Shown: positions 1-8,840 of the stretch, piece after piece
How positions within the stretch are numbered: position 1 is the first letter of the stretch
Layout: each line of letters opens with the position of its first letter
Assembly: GCA_003990745.1 (NCBI GenBank)
Contig: RBNI01006492.1
Coordinates: 1 to 11,268 of the forward strand
Length of the DNA: 11,268 nt
Direction: 5' to 3'
Origin: Jimgerdemannia flammicorona
Taxonomy: Eukaryota; Mucoromycota; Endogonomycetes; Endogonales; Endogonaceae
The notes under the pieces: model-generated
Databases searched by the model: none
Seen by the model: the letters and a program-made list of their open reading frames with translations, nothing else
What the model was told of the DNA's origin: nothing
Program-made: the position numbers and the translations under genes

Positions 1-269
1 TGGGTCATTATATACCGATAGTTGATGAAGTGTCCAAGGTCCTTAGTGTAGAAGTTCAAGTGTTCAGAAGTATCTGGGTACCAGATGGCCTTCTTGATAG
101 CTTCAAAGATCAGGGTCTTTGGGCCAGGCAAAGGGGTAGAGCGGTGGGAGGTCTGGTTGGATCGGCGAATGGGAGGCATTGTGTGATGGGTACTTGGTTC
201 TTTGGTGCCAATCCTTGAGGCGGAGTATGGTTCCTTAAATAACATGGTCTTCATTTTGGCTCGGATCAT
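1..269 (-). CDS. Partial unrecognised open frame running off the left edge
   Basis: I do not recognise this protein. The minus-strand frame is open from about 293 to the window edge without a stop; an in-frame TAG lies at 296-294. In-frame ATGs lie at 269, 254, 245 and 179, and those at 269 and 179 both have A at -3. I give the longest version; the start at 179 (beginning MPPIRRSNQT) is an equal candidate. From 179 onward codons mostly end in C or G (CGC, ACC, ATC, AAG, GCC, TAC), unlike the AT-rich DNA to the right, which supports real coding. The N-terminal part is rich in Ser, Thr, Pro and Arg, followed by a more ordered stretch with FEAIKKAIWYP and LNFYTKDLG. A GTATAT just inside the edge could be a splice donor. 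It stops abruptly where the copia remnant begins, so the gene or element may have been truncated by that insertion. It could be a host gene end or part of another transposon. Confidence 0.4.
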   Translation of the reverse strand, partial: MIRAKMKTMLFKEPYSASRIGTKEPSTHHTMPPIRRSNQTSHRSTPLPGPKTLIFEAIKKAIWYPDTSEHLNFYTKDLGHFINYRYIMT

Positions 270-324
270 CTTGTCTTCTTTTGGGATGATCACCTAATGG
301 GTCAGGCTGTCTATTTGATTGTTA

Positions 325-954
325 TGCCATTATGTCATCTGATCTTAGCAGTCACTGGTACTCCGTTATCAATTGCGTATGTCACAATATATTGGAGTAC
401 TGTTAAGAGAATATTTAGATATTTTAAGAGTATAGTGTACTATTACTTATATTGAGTAATAGCAATAGCAGAAGTTACAAAAATAGCATTTAGCTATCTA
501 GTATATATGATGCTGATTAGGTATATAATCTCAATGACAATTAATCTACAACTGATATCTCTTTCATATTGATGACCAAGGGTCTATTATCTTATAGCAA
601 ACATACAAGCAATTATCTGTAGTAATATTATCAATAAAGATAGAGTATCAGACATTATCATTAGTAGTAAAGAAAGCTATATAGCATAGTGAACTATTAA
701 AAGAACTTAGATTTGCTCAGTAACAGAGCAGTATACTATGTCAGAATAACCAATCTATAATTATACTTATCAAGAACCTAGTATATTACAGTAAAATGAA
801 ACATATTAATATATAATATTATTTTATATATAAATATATAGTGAACAGTACTATATATTTGGAATACATTTCCATGGAGTACATAATTACTAATTTACTT
901 ACAAAAGTACTTTCAAAGTTAAAGTTTGAGCTATGTATATAAGGAATGGGTCTT
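325..954 (+). pseudogene. Copia polyprotein C-terminus: end of reverse transcriptase and RNase H (broken)
   Basis: The family protein is a Gag-Pol polyprotein; this part would have ended the reverse transcriptase and digested the RNA strand of RNA/DNA hybrids. Visible pieces: YWSTVKRIFRYFK at 390-428 matches the conserved HW..VKRILRYLKGT block that precedes copia RNase H. DAD at 509-517, followed by STTGY and LFHIDD, is the start of RNase H with its first catalytic Asp. From 568 one frame runs to 954 and reads as the rest of RNase H, including LSIKIEYQTLS (family S..EAEY.ALS, catalytic Glu), CQNNQS (family C.DNQS, catalytic Asp now Asn), YYSKMKHINI (family RTKHIDI), LLTKVLSKLKFE and terminal GMGL. 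Several TAG, TAA and TGA codons interrupt it, mostly at expected Gln or Trp. The shift from frame 390 to 509 to 568 implies small indels, including a probable one-base loss near 552. It cannot make a functional protein. Confidence 0.88.
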
Positions 955-1224
955 ATGAGCAATATGCCAGTTTAGTAGTTAATTATAGGATTCCTTTAAG
1001 CTCTAAAAAGCCTCTCTTACTATATTTGCATTATTTTTATATTATTTATATCTATATCTTGTATTCTTACTATATTTGTCATCTAAGTAGATTTTTAAAG
1101 GCATTTTGGCTATTATGAAATACTTTTTAACTTTGAAAATTTTCTTAAATATTGGATTTTATATGTAATTCTTTTGAGATAGTGTTTAAGTTTTTATATG
1201 TATTATATTACTTTTTATTCTAGT

Positions 1225-1306
<82 letters not shown>

Positions 1307-1344
1307 GTTGATATTGTTTTTTTTATTTTAGTATATATATCTCA
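955..1344 (+). other. T-rich 3' untranslated stretch of the copia element
   Basis: No gene is supported here. After the RNase H frame ends in GMGL the sequence becomes strongly T-rich, leading through a pure T run to the polypurine tract. A 61-residue open frame at 933-1118 is mostly Tyr, Ile and Leu and overlaps the end of RNase H in another frame, so it reflects composition. About 390 bp between RNase H and polypurine tract seems long for a copia element, so a separate insertion inside this stretch is possible. Confidence 0.5.
1230..1300. repeat. Pure homopolymer of 71 T
   Basis: Bases 1230 to 1300 are all T without interruption. It sits between the copia RNase H and the polypurine tract. 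It could be an expanded homopolymer in the copia 3' region, the poly(A) tail of a minus-strand retrotransposed insertion, or inflated by assembly. The lack of interruption suggests it is young or maintained by slippage, but T runs cannot be hit by C-to-T mutation and so would not show RIP. Confidence 0.95.
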
Positions 1345-1355
1345 TTGAGTGGGAG
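1345..1355 (+). promoter_or_regulatory. Copia polypurine tract (plus-strand primer site)
   Basis: TTGAGTGGGAG immediately precedes TATTGAGATAG. In copia-type elements a purine tract such as GAGGGGGAG ends directly before the LTR, which begins TGTTG. The A at 1357 in place of G is the change expected from TpG-to-TpA mutation. The match of both parts together is the evidence; the tract alone would be weak. Confidence 0.65.
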
Positions 1356-1530
1356 TATTGAGATAGTAACTTGATATATCAATATATAACTTATGTTATT
1401 CCATTTGTAATATATAAATATACAATCTATACAACTTTAATAAAGTGCCTCACTTTTCCAACTATAAGTAAGTATATTAAGAAATATATAGTTTTAAGAG
1501 ACATTAGTTAGTAGAACTCACTCACTAAAA
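1356..1530 (+). mobile_element. 3' LTR of the copia element, right end uncertain
   Basis: The LTR should begin at 1356 with TATTGAGATAG, an inferred RIP version of TGTTGAGATAG. It contains TATA-like words near 1383-1420 and an AATAAA at 1439-1444 that could serve as the polyadenylation signal. I could not find a clear terminal CA or a target-site duplication, so the end near 1530 is approximate. Confidence 0.5.
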
Positions 1531-3735
1531 TAAAATAGTAAGAAAATAATTACAAATAATCTTCAAGAAAGTTTGTAAGATTAAGAATATGATAGAAGTA
1601 CTTAAGATGGAGAAAAACTGGAAACATATTACTAGAAAGATAAAGCAAAAACTCCAAAAAAAATACAAATGTTTAAAAAAGAAAGTGGGCAGTCAGCTCC
1701 AGAGAAAGGAGGGAATAAAGAGCCCAGAGAAAGAATAAACTTAAAAGTTCAAGATACATAAGTAACTTGGAAAAATAAAGAAGAGATAATATGAGAAACT
1801 ACTTAGAATATATCAGAAGTAATGATGAGATCTAAGATAGGACAGAGATACTGAGAGAGAACTAAGCTAGAGAGAAGTATAGAAGTTAGAGAACTTTTCA
1901 TTCTCATAGCTCTTTCTTGAGAGAGGTGAGATAGATAAGTATAAGCAGATCTTATTTAAATACCAGATCTTATAACTACAATCTTTTATATAGTATTTGT
2001 ACTTAGGGATACAAGAAGAATAAGACTTAGAGAAGACAGTAAAGAAAGAGGAGAGAGAGTAGGAGTATGTATAACAGTATCTTGAGAGAAAAGAAGGAGA
2101 TAGTAGCTAGAGCTACTGAAGGGAAAACCCCACTATACAGTCAGGTAATTTTGGCAGGATACTAGTAAGCTAGATGGAGATGATCCAAGTAAGTAGAGAA
2201 AGACCAAGAGCTTATAGAGTAGATGCCAAGAGAGTAGCCACACTTGGGGATAGAGAAGAAAGACATCACTATAGGTGAGATAGAGTGAGAGAAGGCTGCA
2301 GAAGTCTTAAAGAGAGTGGCTATAAATTTGGTATCCTTAGTAGTAGTAGTAGTAAAGTAATAAATCTCAGTATGAGTAGAAATATAGGGGTCAGCCCAGA
2401 TAGCCTCAGAAACTAAGACCTTGGAGGTGATAGAAGAGGAGGCTATAGCAGTAGTATAGATAGTAGTGATAGTATAAGAAATCTCAGCCTCATAGAGACA
2501 GAGAAGAAGTGGTATATGGCCCCTATTAGTAGTAGTAGAGGAAACTGTTTAGCTATGAAACTATAGAAGAGAGGGGTTCAGAGAGACAAGAGAAGATAAG
2601 AGATATAAAGATAATATAAGCTTGACAAAACTAAATAGAGATGGTGAAAGTGATATCATATATAGTATCAGTAGTAGTGATTTTAGCAACAATAGAGGCA
2701 GTATAGACCTCCTTAGAGAAGGTTTACGATTAGTCCTCATTGAGGATAGGAACTTAATAGTAAGTAAAGCTAAGTAGAGATTATGATAATAAGGTCTCCT
2801 TGATAGAGAGTGAGAGAACTGCAGAATTAAGTATAATGAGAATGGTCTAATAGTTAAGATTAAGAAGAAGAGAGAGGATGGTAGATAATATATAGAAGTC
2901 AAAGGTGATATTAGCAGAAGTAAAGCAGAGGAGAAGGAATAGAAGATAACTATTCTTATCTATAGCTATATCAGTAGTAGAGATCCCATAAGCAGAAGTA
3001 GTAGTAGATATAAAGAAGATATAATAGGATTTAGAGGAAAACCAGAAGATCCAGAGATAAAGCAGAAGTCATAGTTGTAGAAGAAAGAGATAGAGGAGAG
3101 ATAAGATATGAAGAAGGTGAGAAATAAGAATAAATAAAGAATAGGACAGAAATTATATCTATTGTTTATTACTATATAAAAATACAGTTCTTAAATATAA
3201 ATATAACTCAAAAAGGAATAATGTATCACAATATAGAGATAATCAAATTAAAAACCTTATATTATATGAAGATAAAAAGAGAGCTAATCCTAGAGTAAGA
3301 ATAAAGATCAAAAATAAATAAATCAAAATCAAGATTTAAAAACATCTATAGAACCTAGAGGAGTGAGTAAGAATAAGAGGTAAAGGATGAGTAAAGTAAG
3401 CTGCAGTGAGCTCAAGGTAAAGCTAAGGAACTATAGATAGTAAAGAGGAGTAAAATAAAGACTGAAGATCCTGAAGTGAATGTGGGATCTCAGAGTAGAG
3501 CAGAATGTTTTTTAATCCTCTCTAATAGAGCCAGAGATATCCAAAGATAATGAAAATATAAAACAAGGATAGTAGATCAGAGAAGAAATAGAAGAAAGAT
3601 ATGAATGAGTAATGAGAGAGTACCAAGAAAGAGATGATAGATTATAGTATAAAAGAGAAGAGTATAGAATAGTACTCAGCAAGCTTGATCAAACAATATA
3701 ATAAAAATTAGAGAAGAGAATGAGAAGGGGGTATA
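1531..3735. repeat. Heavily RIP-mutated, purine-rich repeat-derived block of unknown identity
   Basis: No gene can be supported. The plus strand is dominated by A and G with frequent TAG, TAA and TATA words; C is scarce and CpG nearly absent, as expected of strongly RIP-mutated repeat DNA. It includes a short (TAG)n run at 2338-2352. Minus-strand frames stay open for long stretches, about 2163-2545 and the 113-residue frame at 2561-2902, but minus-strand stops are rare here simply because the plus strand lacks CTA, TTA and TCA. One plus-strand frame around 2243-2520 also reads sensibly if its stops are taken as mutated Gln and Trp, with an acidic, helical stretch containing ETKTLEVIEEEAIAVV. 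Orientation is therefore unresolved. It may be the ORF1 part of a LINE, the inverted partner of the reverse transcriptase to its right, or another element. Confidence 0.55.
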
Positions 3736-3739
3736 CTGT

Positions 3740-5455
3740 ATCTCTCCATATATCTCTCTTTTACTTTACTCTCTCTATCCCTATTGTCTACCTCTCTCTT
3801 CTTACCCTCTCTTTCTCCTTCTCTCTCTTGCTGATTACTATCTTGGCTATTGCCTGCTAGTTCTTTATAAATTATCTGACCTGATCATTCAAGCTCATCT
3901 TCAGAAATCTTTATATATTATTTATGATACTATTATCAAGTCTATCTAATCCATCCAAAATCATATCTCTGGCTTTTATTCTATAGAAGATCATCAGGAG
4001 TTTATAGATTTTCTTAACCCACTTATAATCTCAGATCTATAGTCTATCTGTAAGAATATTCTGGACTCATATAATACTAAAAAAATCAGATTTCTTTATA
4101 GTATATTTTTAGTCTCTGATGCTATTTATAATTTTAAGTGAGCATACTACTCTATTCTCTATACTTCTCTTCAATCTTACTTCTTTGCTATCTTGGTATT
4201 TAATGAAGTATTCTTCTATTTTACTACTATCTTTAGATAGCTGAATACCTCACTCTATATTAATAACTCTATAGATATCTTCTCTCTTGGTGTAGTGGCT
4301 CTTGAACTATAGTTCTGATTTATCAGTCTACTGTTTAGAGGGCCATCTATAGCTAATCTCTACAAAGGTCTGTAGAGCTGACTTCTTATATGTCTAGATT
4401 CTTTAAGTGATAGTAGGTGAGAATAATACTCCTTATAGCTTATTAAAAGTCTTGTCCTTCTTCTTCTAGTTATATATTATATGAGGGCTCACTCTCTAGT
4501 ACTAGAATATTACTATTATTTCTCTGATATCTAATAAGAAGAAATCTTATACTACTGATAGGTTTTACCCTATCACTCTTACTGATATATTTTGCCAACT
4601 CTTTAAGTAGTGTTTGGAAGATTATATCAAATCTAATAGTGGTCTAATAGAAATATTATACTGCTAGAATGACTTCTGACCCACTTCTCATTCCTCTCTT
4701 ATATCTTACTCTCATATGATATATGAGCTAACAAATGAGGCTACTGTATCTTTTTAGACCTCTAGCAAGTATATAATCAAGTCTTCCTCAAGCTTATTCA
4801 CTCTTATCTTAAGATATGAGATACTGATATAGCTCTTCTTAGTATCATACAACTCTGCTCAATTATTATTCATATCAAATAGTTATTAATAGCCTTGTCA
4901 TCCCTTTAGTTTCTACTAAGCAAGATCTCTCTCAGAGCTCTCTCTTCTTATCTTAGCTCTTTGATATCTTTATTAACTCTCTTACTAATTTTTTTAATAA
5001 ATAATTTAAAGAATATAACTTCTCTTAGATCTGTTCTTTACTAATAATATTACTCTTATCTTTGTAATACTACTGATAGTTAGAGGACTGTTGACTTCTA
5101 TATAAACTAGCTCATAGTAAATAGTATTGAGCTCAACTCTGAGAAGTGAAGTTATATTGGTCTGATTAAATATATTATACTAATTAAAAGTTAGCTATTT
5201 CTGTGATCTCTCTTCTATATATATCTGAGAATACTATATATCAATAAAAAATTTGACTATAATATCTTATATTGCAAAATATACTAAGGTGGAATATACT
5301 CTTAACTTCTACTATAACTAGAGTTTTCTCTAGTAACTAATAGTTAAGTTCATCCTTTCTCCTATATAATTCACATTACCCCAACTTCAAGTAACAGTTT
5401 TCAATATAACTTAGAGAAAAGATACTATAAAAATATCATCAAGAAAGAGTTCTGA
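3740..5455 (+). mobile_element. LINE-A: heavily RIP-mutated non-LTR retrotransposon fragment
   Basis: This pyrimidine-rich stretch carries the remains of a LINE reverse transcriptase on the plus strand. The left boundary is the abrupt change from purine-rich to pyrimidine-rich sequence near 3735. The right boundary is where heavy mutation gives way to the milder, G-rich LINE-B near 5460. No poly(A) tail or target-site duplication is seen at 5455, so the 3' end seems to be missing or interrupted by LINE-B. The first ~130 bases (3740-3870) are CT-rich low-complexity DNA with no clear reading. Confidence 0.75.
3872..5400 (+). pseudogene. LINE-A ORF2-like reverse transcriptase (broken)
   Basis: The family protein copies element RNA into DNA at a nicked target. 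Visible from left to right: a coherent but unassigned frame at 3872-4320 with stops only where Gln or Trp could stand; WNITIISLI then KKKS near 4510-4550, matching the W...I..IPK block; DRFYPITLTDIF from 4557, matching the (Y/F)RPI(S/T)LT motif; LSQSSLFLS then LFDIFINSL from 4927, matching QGSPLSP.LF.I.I.SL; LFFTNNITLI from 5031, which is LLFADDITLI with Ala and both catalytic Asp changed by TpG-to-TpA mutation; and ELNSEK..YIG near 5131-5162, matching the LN.EK..VIG block after the palm. Reading frames differ between blocks (frames of 4557, 4924 and 5031), so there are indels as well as stops. Motifs place it among non-LTR elements of the jockey/RTE/CR1 kind rather than L1, though the clade is not certain. 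I saw no clear endonuclease motifs upstream. Confidence 0.82.
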
Positions 5456-5632
5456 CAGATATGCTAGGTTAGGTAGATCTGGGGCATTTGGCTGGCAGAA
5501 TGTGGGGAGAGATTATAAACTGTAGATAGGGGTCTTTGGAGCATTGAAGGGTGGTGAGAGCTCTGGAGAAGGACCAGTGTTGAGTGGAATAGGGGAAGAC
5601 CTGACCCCTCTAGCTTTGTGGACAAGGTGAAG

Positions 5633-7492
5633 ATGAGTAGATGGCTGACTAGTACTAGGGCTGATGCTGCTGAGGGAAAGGGCAAGGTAGTGCTGGTGTT
5701 GGGAGGGAGAGTGATACTCAGACAGAAGATGTAGGTGTAGGTGCTGGAGGTACTGTGGCTAGGAGAGTGACTGTTGTTAGAAGTATGATAGAGAATTAAG
5801 AAAAAAAAATAAATGTGACAGCTGATAGCAGGGTGGGGCAGGAGTTCCTGAAGGAGAAGGGGGACCTGGCAGATGATGTGATAGGGCTGGTAGTAGCACC
5901 ATTACTCAAGAAGTCAATTTCAGAGTTTGCTGCAACCTTATACTTCCAGGGCTTGGCAGTGATGGTGAGGATGATCTTGGGGATTATCTTGAAGCAGGTG
6001 GCTGAGGCCATCTCAGTGAAGTTCCTGAAGGGTCTGGAGGAGGTTGAGGTGGGCTTTGAGGAGATGGGTCTACTGAAAGAGGCTCTGAAGACTGAAGTAG
6101 CTGTTGGGGAAGTGGTGGTCTCTATGATATACTGTCTGAGGTGAGACCCCAGAGTGGTTCAGTTAATGCTGAAGGGGGTACCTATAGTAATGGTAGTTGA
6201 GATGAGGAGGAGGGTTGAGGAGATGATGGCAGAGTATAGCAATGTGGTTGATATTGGTTTTCAGATATGGGAGAGGACCACTATTAAGACATAAGATGTT
6301 GATATCAGGATTTGACTGGCAGGAAAGAAGGCCACTGAAAAGTCAAGTGACTGACCATCAGTAATGCTTTGGGGGGCTTTCATATATTGAGTATTAAGGG
6401 TGAAAGCAAGTGAGAAGGAGGAGGAGGATCTGTTAGAGGCTCTGGAGGAGATGAGTGGAGCTGTTGAGTGGAGGACAAAGGTATGGAAGAGGTATATGGA
6501 GTTGATACATTTGGAGATTGTGGAAAGAAAGTATATTCACACTGATAGGAGGTAGTGGGAGAGGGTGCAAGGGTGTAAATGGCAGAGAGAGCTATTGGCG
6601 AGTATAGAGGGTAGGACAAAGAAGAATTATGGTAGTATTCGGGAGGCTGGGGGTACTAAGGCAAGTGTCTGGGCTGGGAAGGAGAGGGGGATGTTGAGGA
6701 GGATCAGAAGGAAACTGAGAAGTCACTACCCATTGACCCATATGTAGATAGCATCTTCAAAGTCTAGGAATAGGACTTGGATAGCACTCCCCTCTCTCTT
6801 ATCAGGAGAGGTCCTGCTGTGAGAAGTCAGAGGATATAGGATGTACTAATGTGTAGTGCTCAGCAAGTTCATTTTTGGTTTCCCAATATGGAGAAAGAGA
6901 GTCAGTTGATTGCAGTTGGAGAGGATGAGCTGGTGGATGTCATAGAGGAGGAGTGGGATGAGTCTGTAAGTGTAGGAGCAGACATGATGATGCTGAGTAC
7001 AGGAAGGCCAGTATTTCCAGAAGAGAAGGAGGTGGGGAACCTTCTGTGGATGAGCAAAATAATCTTTGCAGCAGAAGAGTTGGGTGAGGTGGATATGAGG
7101 GTGATAAGCAAGGAGTACTGGGCAAGGATTTTGTATAGGATGAGATAGTGGAGATGCTGAAGGCTGAGGTACTTGTGATTTTCCTGAAGAAGAAGGGGTA
7201 TGAGGTTGATAAGGAAAGAGAGACTAAGCTAGCAATTGTGGCTGATGAGAGAGCTGCATAATATTAGGCAGAGTGTTATGGATTGCAGCTCTGACAGAAG
7301 GCATGTCTGGAGTATCAAGAGGAGTTTGAGGAAATGGAGGATAGAGAGATGGCTGAACTTCTGGTGAGATTGGAGGCAAAGATGGCTGCAGGGGAGGAAG
7401 TGGATAGTGATCACAACCTGGACTTGGCAAGAGAGGGGATGAATGTGGACTTATAGAGAAGGAGTAGAACTTCTAAACATTATTCCCAATGA
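5633..7492 (+). pseudogene. LINE-B ORF1 (Gag-like, RNA-binding candidate; broken)
   Basis: Position directly upstream of ORF2 identifies this as ORF1, whose product in LINEs coats the element RNA. The sequence itself matches nothing I know. The ATG at 5633 starts a short readable stretch (MSRWLTSTRADAAEGKGK). A frame change follows near the nine-A run at 5801-5809. One frame then carries from ~5797 to 6747 with six or so stops, mostly at positions where Trp or Gln fits; it includes TADSRVGQEFLKEKG and a charged, probably helical segment around 6400-6500 (KEEEDLLEALEEM). A second piece at 6849-7148 is acidic, and a third from 7148 to 7492 is strongly helical (EEFEEMEDREMAELLVRLEA, 7319-7378), suggesting a coiled coil. 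Stops at 7259, 7265 and 7295 are where CAA, CAG or TGG would fit. I see no convincing CCHC zinc knuckle. The last codon TGA (7490-7492) overlaps the ORF2 start. Confidence 0.68.
7489..7492 (+). promoter_or_regulatory. ATGA overlap of ORF1 stop and ORF2 start
   Basis: ATGA at 7489-7492 contains the ORF2 ATG and, one base later, the TGA that closes the last ORF1 frame (the frame of 7148). Such overlaps allow stop-and-restart translation of the second ORF in some LINEs and fungal RNA elements. An extra in-frame TAG lies 36 bases upstream at 7453-7455, probably a mutated CAG, so the overlap is inferred to be the ancestral ORF1 end. Confidence 0.55.
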
Positions 7493-8173
7493 ACAGTATA
7501 ACCAATATTTTTTCTCTAAATATAAATAGTCTATGGGGCTCTCTGTGGTATAAGAACATTTTTACTTGACTTAAGAAATTGGAGGCTGATCTCTTTCTGC
7601 TACAGGATGTTTGATATAATGATGATAAGGATCAAGAGACCTGGACTAGAGAATGGGGAGGATCTGTAGCTTAGATTGGTAAAGTGACAATTTTGGTACA
7701 GGGTGATAAAGGGGACTTAGGTAGAATAAGAAGCTGGGAGACTTTTTAGTATTAGGGGAGTAGTATAGACCTGGGTGGGTGCTAGTGAAGATTGGATCTT
7801 GCTACTGCCCAGCAGTTAGGAGTGAGCAGATTGCTTGGATTAAGGGTCTTTAGAAGAGAGCACTCTATTGGAGGAGGGGGTCAATATTCTGAGTGGGGAC
7901 TTTAATATAGTGTGGGGTGTTCAGTTGGATAGGACTGAAGGAGAGAGGAGTGCTGGTGGTAGGGGTGGTGGCTTAGATATATTGGAGGAGGTGGAGAATC
8001 TTAGCTCTCTGGGAGATATAGGGAGGATAGGGTGGGGAGACAGGAGGATTTACACACACTGGGTAAATAGACTGGATATAAGGATTGACTTGATCCTGAC
8101 AGCTGAATGCTGAGGAATAGATGTTTGAAAGACTCTGGAGATAGCAAGGTGCCCATGGTCTGACCATTGGGGT

Positions 8174-8840
8174 CTCTTGGGACAGAGACAGTTGGGGGGA
8201 GTAGAGATGGACCCAGACATTGATACCTTAACTCCTCTCTGCTGGCTGAGAAGGTTTTGTGAGACCCATGAGTGGAGGACATCCAGGTGAAGATTGCTGG
8301 CTGGACACATGAGGGTTTGCCAGTGGGTTTCTAATAGTTAAAGTTGAAAGAGACTATATAGATTTACTGGAGAGGGGCTGGTAGAGAGGCAGGGAAGCAG
8401 AGAAGGAAAAGGGTGAGGTATGCTTCCAATCAATTGGTTAGATAGCAGATGGCATGGGTAGATTTGTTAAATTCTGGTGAGGTAGATGATTGGAGGTTGG
8501 TATGGACGAAATTGGAGGTAATGGAGCTGCAACAGGTATTGAGAGAGGAGGAGGAGATGCATGTGAAAGGAATAGTGGCTAGGCTAAGATTGCAGGGACT
8601 TGAGGAGGGAGAGAGGTCTACTAGGTATTTGTCAGCTCCTTCAGGCCAGGAGGGTGTAGTATCAATGGGATGGGGTCCTGGATGCAGAGGGGGAAATGGT
8701 GTATAGTATACAACAGATTTTTGGAGTACTGAAGAAGAGGTAGAGGGGTCTGTGGTAAGAAAGAAGGGAGGGAGGATGAGGAGGCAATTGGAAATATGCT
8801 GGAGGATTGGGAACCACTGTGAGTAGAGGGTCTTGGTGAC
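8174..8840 (+). other. Linker between endonuclease and reverse transcriptase of LINE-B ORF2
   Basis: No separate gene here. The stretch lies between the SDH endonuclease motif and the first reverse-transcriptase block and corresponds to the poorly conserved middle of L1-type ORF2. A readable plus-strand piece at 8449-8706 has a charged helical part (LEVMELQQVLREEEEMHVKG), as usual for this linker. The longest open frame of the window, 147 residues on the minus strand at 8430-8873, lies opposite it and is rich in Ser, Pro, Thr and Leu, as expected from the complement of G-rich coding DNA. Confidence 0.6.

Larger units (their letters stand above)
300..1530 (+). mobile_element. RIP-mutated Ty1/copia LTR retrotransposon, 3' part only
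   Basis: This is the 3' section of a copia-type LTR retrotransposon on the plus strand, truncated at its left end. In order it shows the end of the reverse transcriptase, RNase H, an untranslated T-rich stretch, a polypurine tract and the beginning of a 3' LTR. Gag, protease, integrase and most of the reverse transcriptase are absent from the window. The left boundary (~300) is placed where copia-like residues begin and the unmutated minus-strand frame ends. The right boundary (~1530) is a guess, because no second LTR is available for alignment. High TpA and stops in place of Gln and Trp indicate RIP. Confidence 0.85.

Noticed and set aside
30..218. Plus-strand open frame of 62 residues at the left edge
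   Set aside because: The opposite minus-strand frame has better codon bias and start context, so the plus-strand frame is more likely its shadow.
933..1118. Plus-strand open frame of 61 residues
   Set aside because: It overlaps the end of copia RNase H in a different frame and then runs into low-complexity Tyr/Ile/Leu.
1230..1300. Poly(T) as the poly(A) tail of a minus-strand LINE filling 1301-3735
   Set aside because: A copia polypurine tract and LTR start lie just to its right at 1345-1366, so the run sits inside the copia element. A smaller nested insertion remains possible.
1980..2030. Possible zinc knuckle on the minus strand (KYKYYIKDCSYK, read as mutated Cys/His)
   Set aside because: It needs several assumed reversions, and the spacing does not fit C-x2-C-x4-H-x4-C.
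2338..2352. (TAG)n run as a functional microsatellite
   Set aside because: Only about five units in DNA already rich in TAG from mutation; nothing further supports a role.
2561..2902. Minus-strand open frame of 113 residues in the purine-rich block
   Set aside because: It is almost all Leu, Ser, Ile, Tyr and Arg, and the plus strand rarely has CTA, TTA or TCA, so minus-strand stops are rare by composition. It is not evidence of a gene.
5464..8310. Several minus-strand open frames of 60-93 residues
   Set aside because: They lie opposite LINE-B ORF1 and ORF2 and share the same Ser/Pro-rich shadow composition.
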